A stretch of DNA of 62,343 nt from Melioribacteraceae bacterium. Lineage in GTDB: Bacteria; Bacteroidota; Ignavibacteria; Ignavibacteriales; Melioribacteraceae. A model generated the notes under the pieces. The model worked only from the letters and a program-made list of their open reading frames with translations. It searched no databases and was not told the origin of the DNA. A program made the translations under genes and the position numbers. Shown here piece after piece: positions 62,205 to 62,343 of this stretch (its first letter is position 1; each line of letters opens with the position of its first letter). Where the stretch lies: contig WGCV01000060.1 in NCBI GenBank assembly GCA_015493615.1, forward strand, positions 1-62,343, in the 5' to 3' direction.

Positions 62205-62343
62205 AATTGCCCTACTACGGAAAAAGAATTGAGTTTTTAAGACAACGATACTAATAAATAAATAAAATAAATGAAGAAAAAATTAAAAAATATAAATAGC
62301 TAATAAACAGACAAATAACTTTGCGTTATTTGGGATTAAAAGG

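Noticed and set aside
60160-62343. Search for an integron integrase near the attC-like sites
   Set aside because: No tyrosine-recombinase motifs in any frame of the available sequence; it may lie outside the window or be absent.

Overview
The window looks like chromosomal DNA of an Ignavibacteria-type bacterium (Bacteroidota/Chlorobi/Ignavibacteriota side of the tree). The grounds are a secreted protein ending in a type IX secretion (T9SS) sorting domain with the NYPNPFNPTT signature, a PorV/UPF0164-type outer-membrane protein, a CarboxypepD_reg/TonB receptor, two GWxTD-type proteins, and an F-ATPase operon without beta and epsilon genes. Identification is from protein signatures only; no database search was possible.

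Layout. 0.4-3.8 kb: minus-strand operon of a CstA transporter, a small membrane protein, a 94-residue protein and an ArsA-type ATPase. 4.0-6.6 kb: an envelope-stress module (ECF sigma, anti-sigma, two Spy-like periplasmic proteins) in which the divergent sigma and Spy genes share an identical promoter pattern (TTAAACC, 16 bp, TGTCTAA). 6.7-15 kb: tRNA-Leu, TPR protein, HAD hydrolase, secA, a PII gene, a large TPR lipoprotein and an AlbA_2 regulator. 15.3-17.2 kb: a second ECF sigma/anti-sigma pair. 17.6-26.7 kb: argF, radA, dut, dnaE, an enoyl-ACP-reductase-like SDR and thioredoxin. 27-36.3 kb: secretion/outer-membrane locus (T9SS cargo, TonB receptor, large secreted protein, PorV-like). 36.8-43.2 kb: two GWxTD proteins, a lipid A-type acyltransferase, a heptosyltransferase, an M23 peptidase and a bactofilin. 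43.2-48.5 kb: atpZ, atpI-like, atpBEFHAG. 48.6-53.1 kb: ffh-rpsP-khpA-rimM-trmD-rplS and an MqnA-like gene. 53.8-58.1 kb: a metal (probably zinc) uptake island with a strongly structured leader RNA and no ATPase gene. 58.5-59.8 kb: EVE protein and a serine hydrolase.

The intergenic DNA is rich in small mobile repeats. One family (R1 here) is MITE-like: 102-186 bp, imperfect terminal inverted repeats, and perfect 5-bp TA-rich target duplications on five of nine copies; several copies sit on or just after stop codons. A second family (R2, about 320 bp) has one copy interrupted by R1. REP-like hairpin clusters and short tandem repeats also occur.

The right end (60.6-62.3 kb) differs in character: AT-rich, with two overlapping genes between two imperfect palindromes that look like integron attC sites. 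The genes encode a beta-domain protein with a C-terminal zinc ribbon and a HEPN-like protein with an R-X4-H motif. This is the best candidate for an undescribed (possibly defence or toxin-antitoxin) system.
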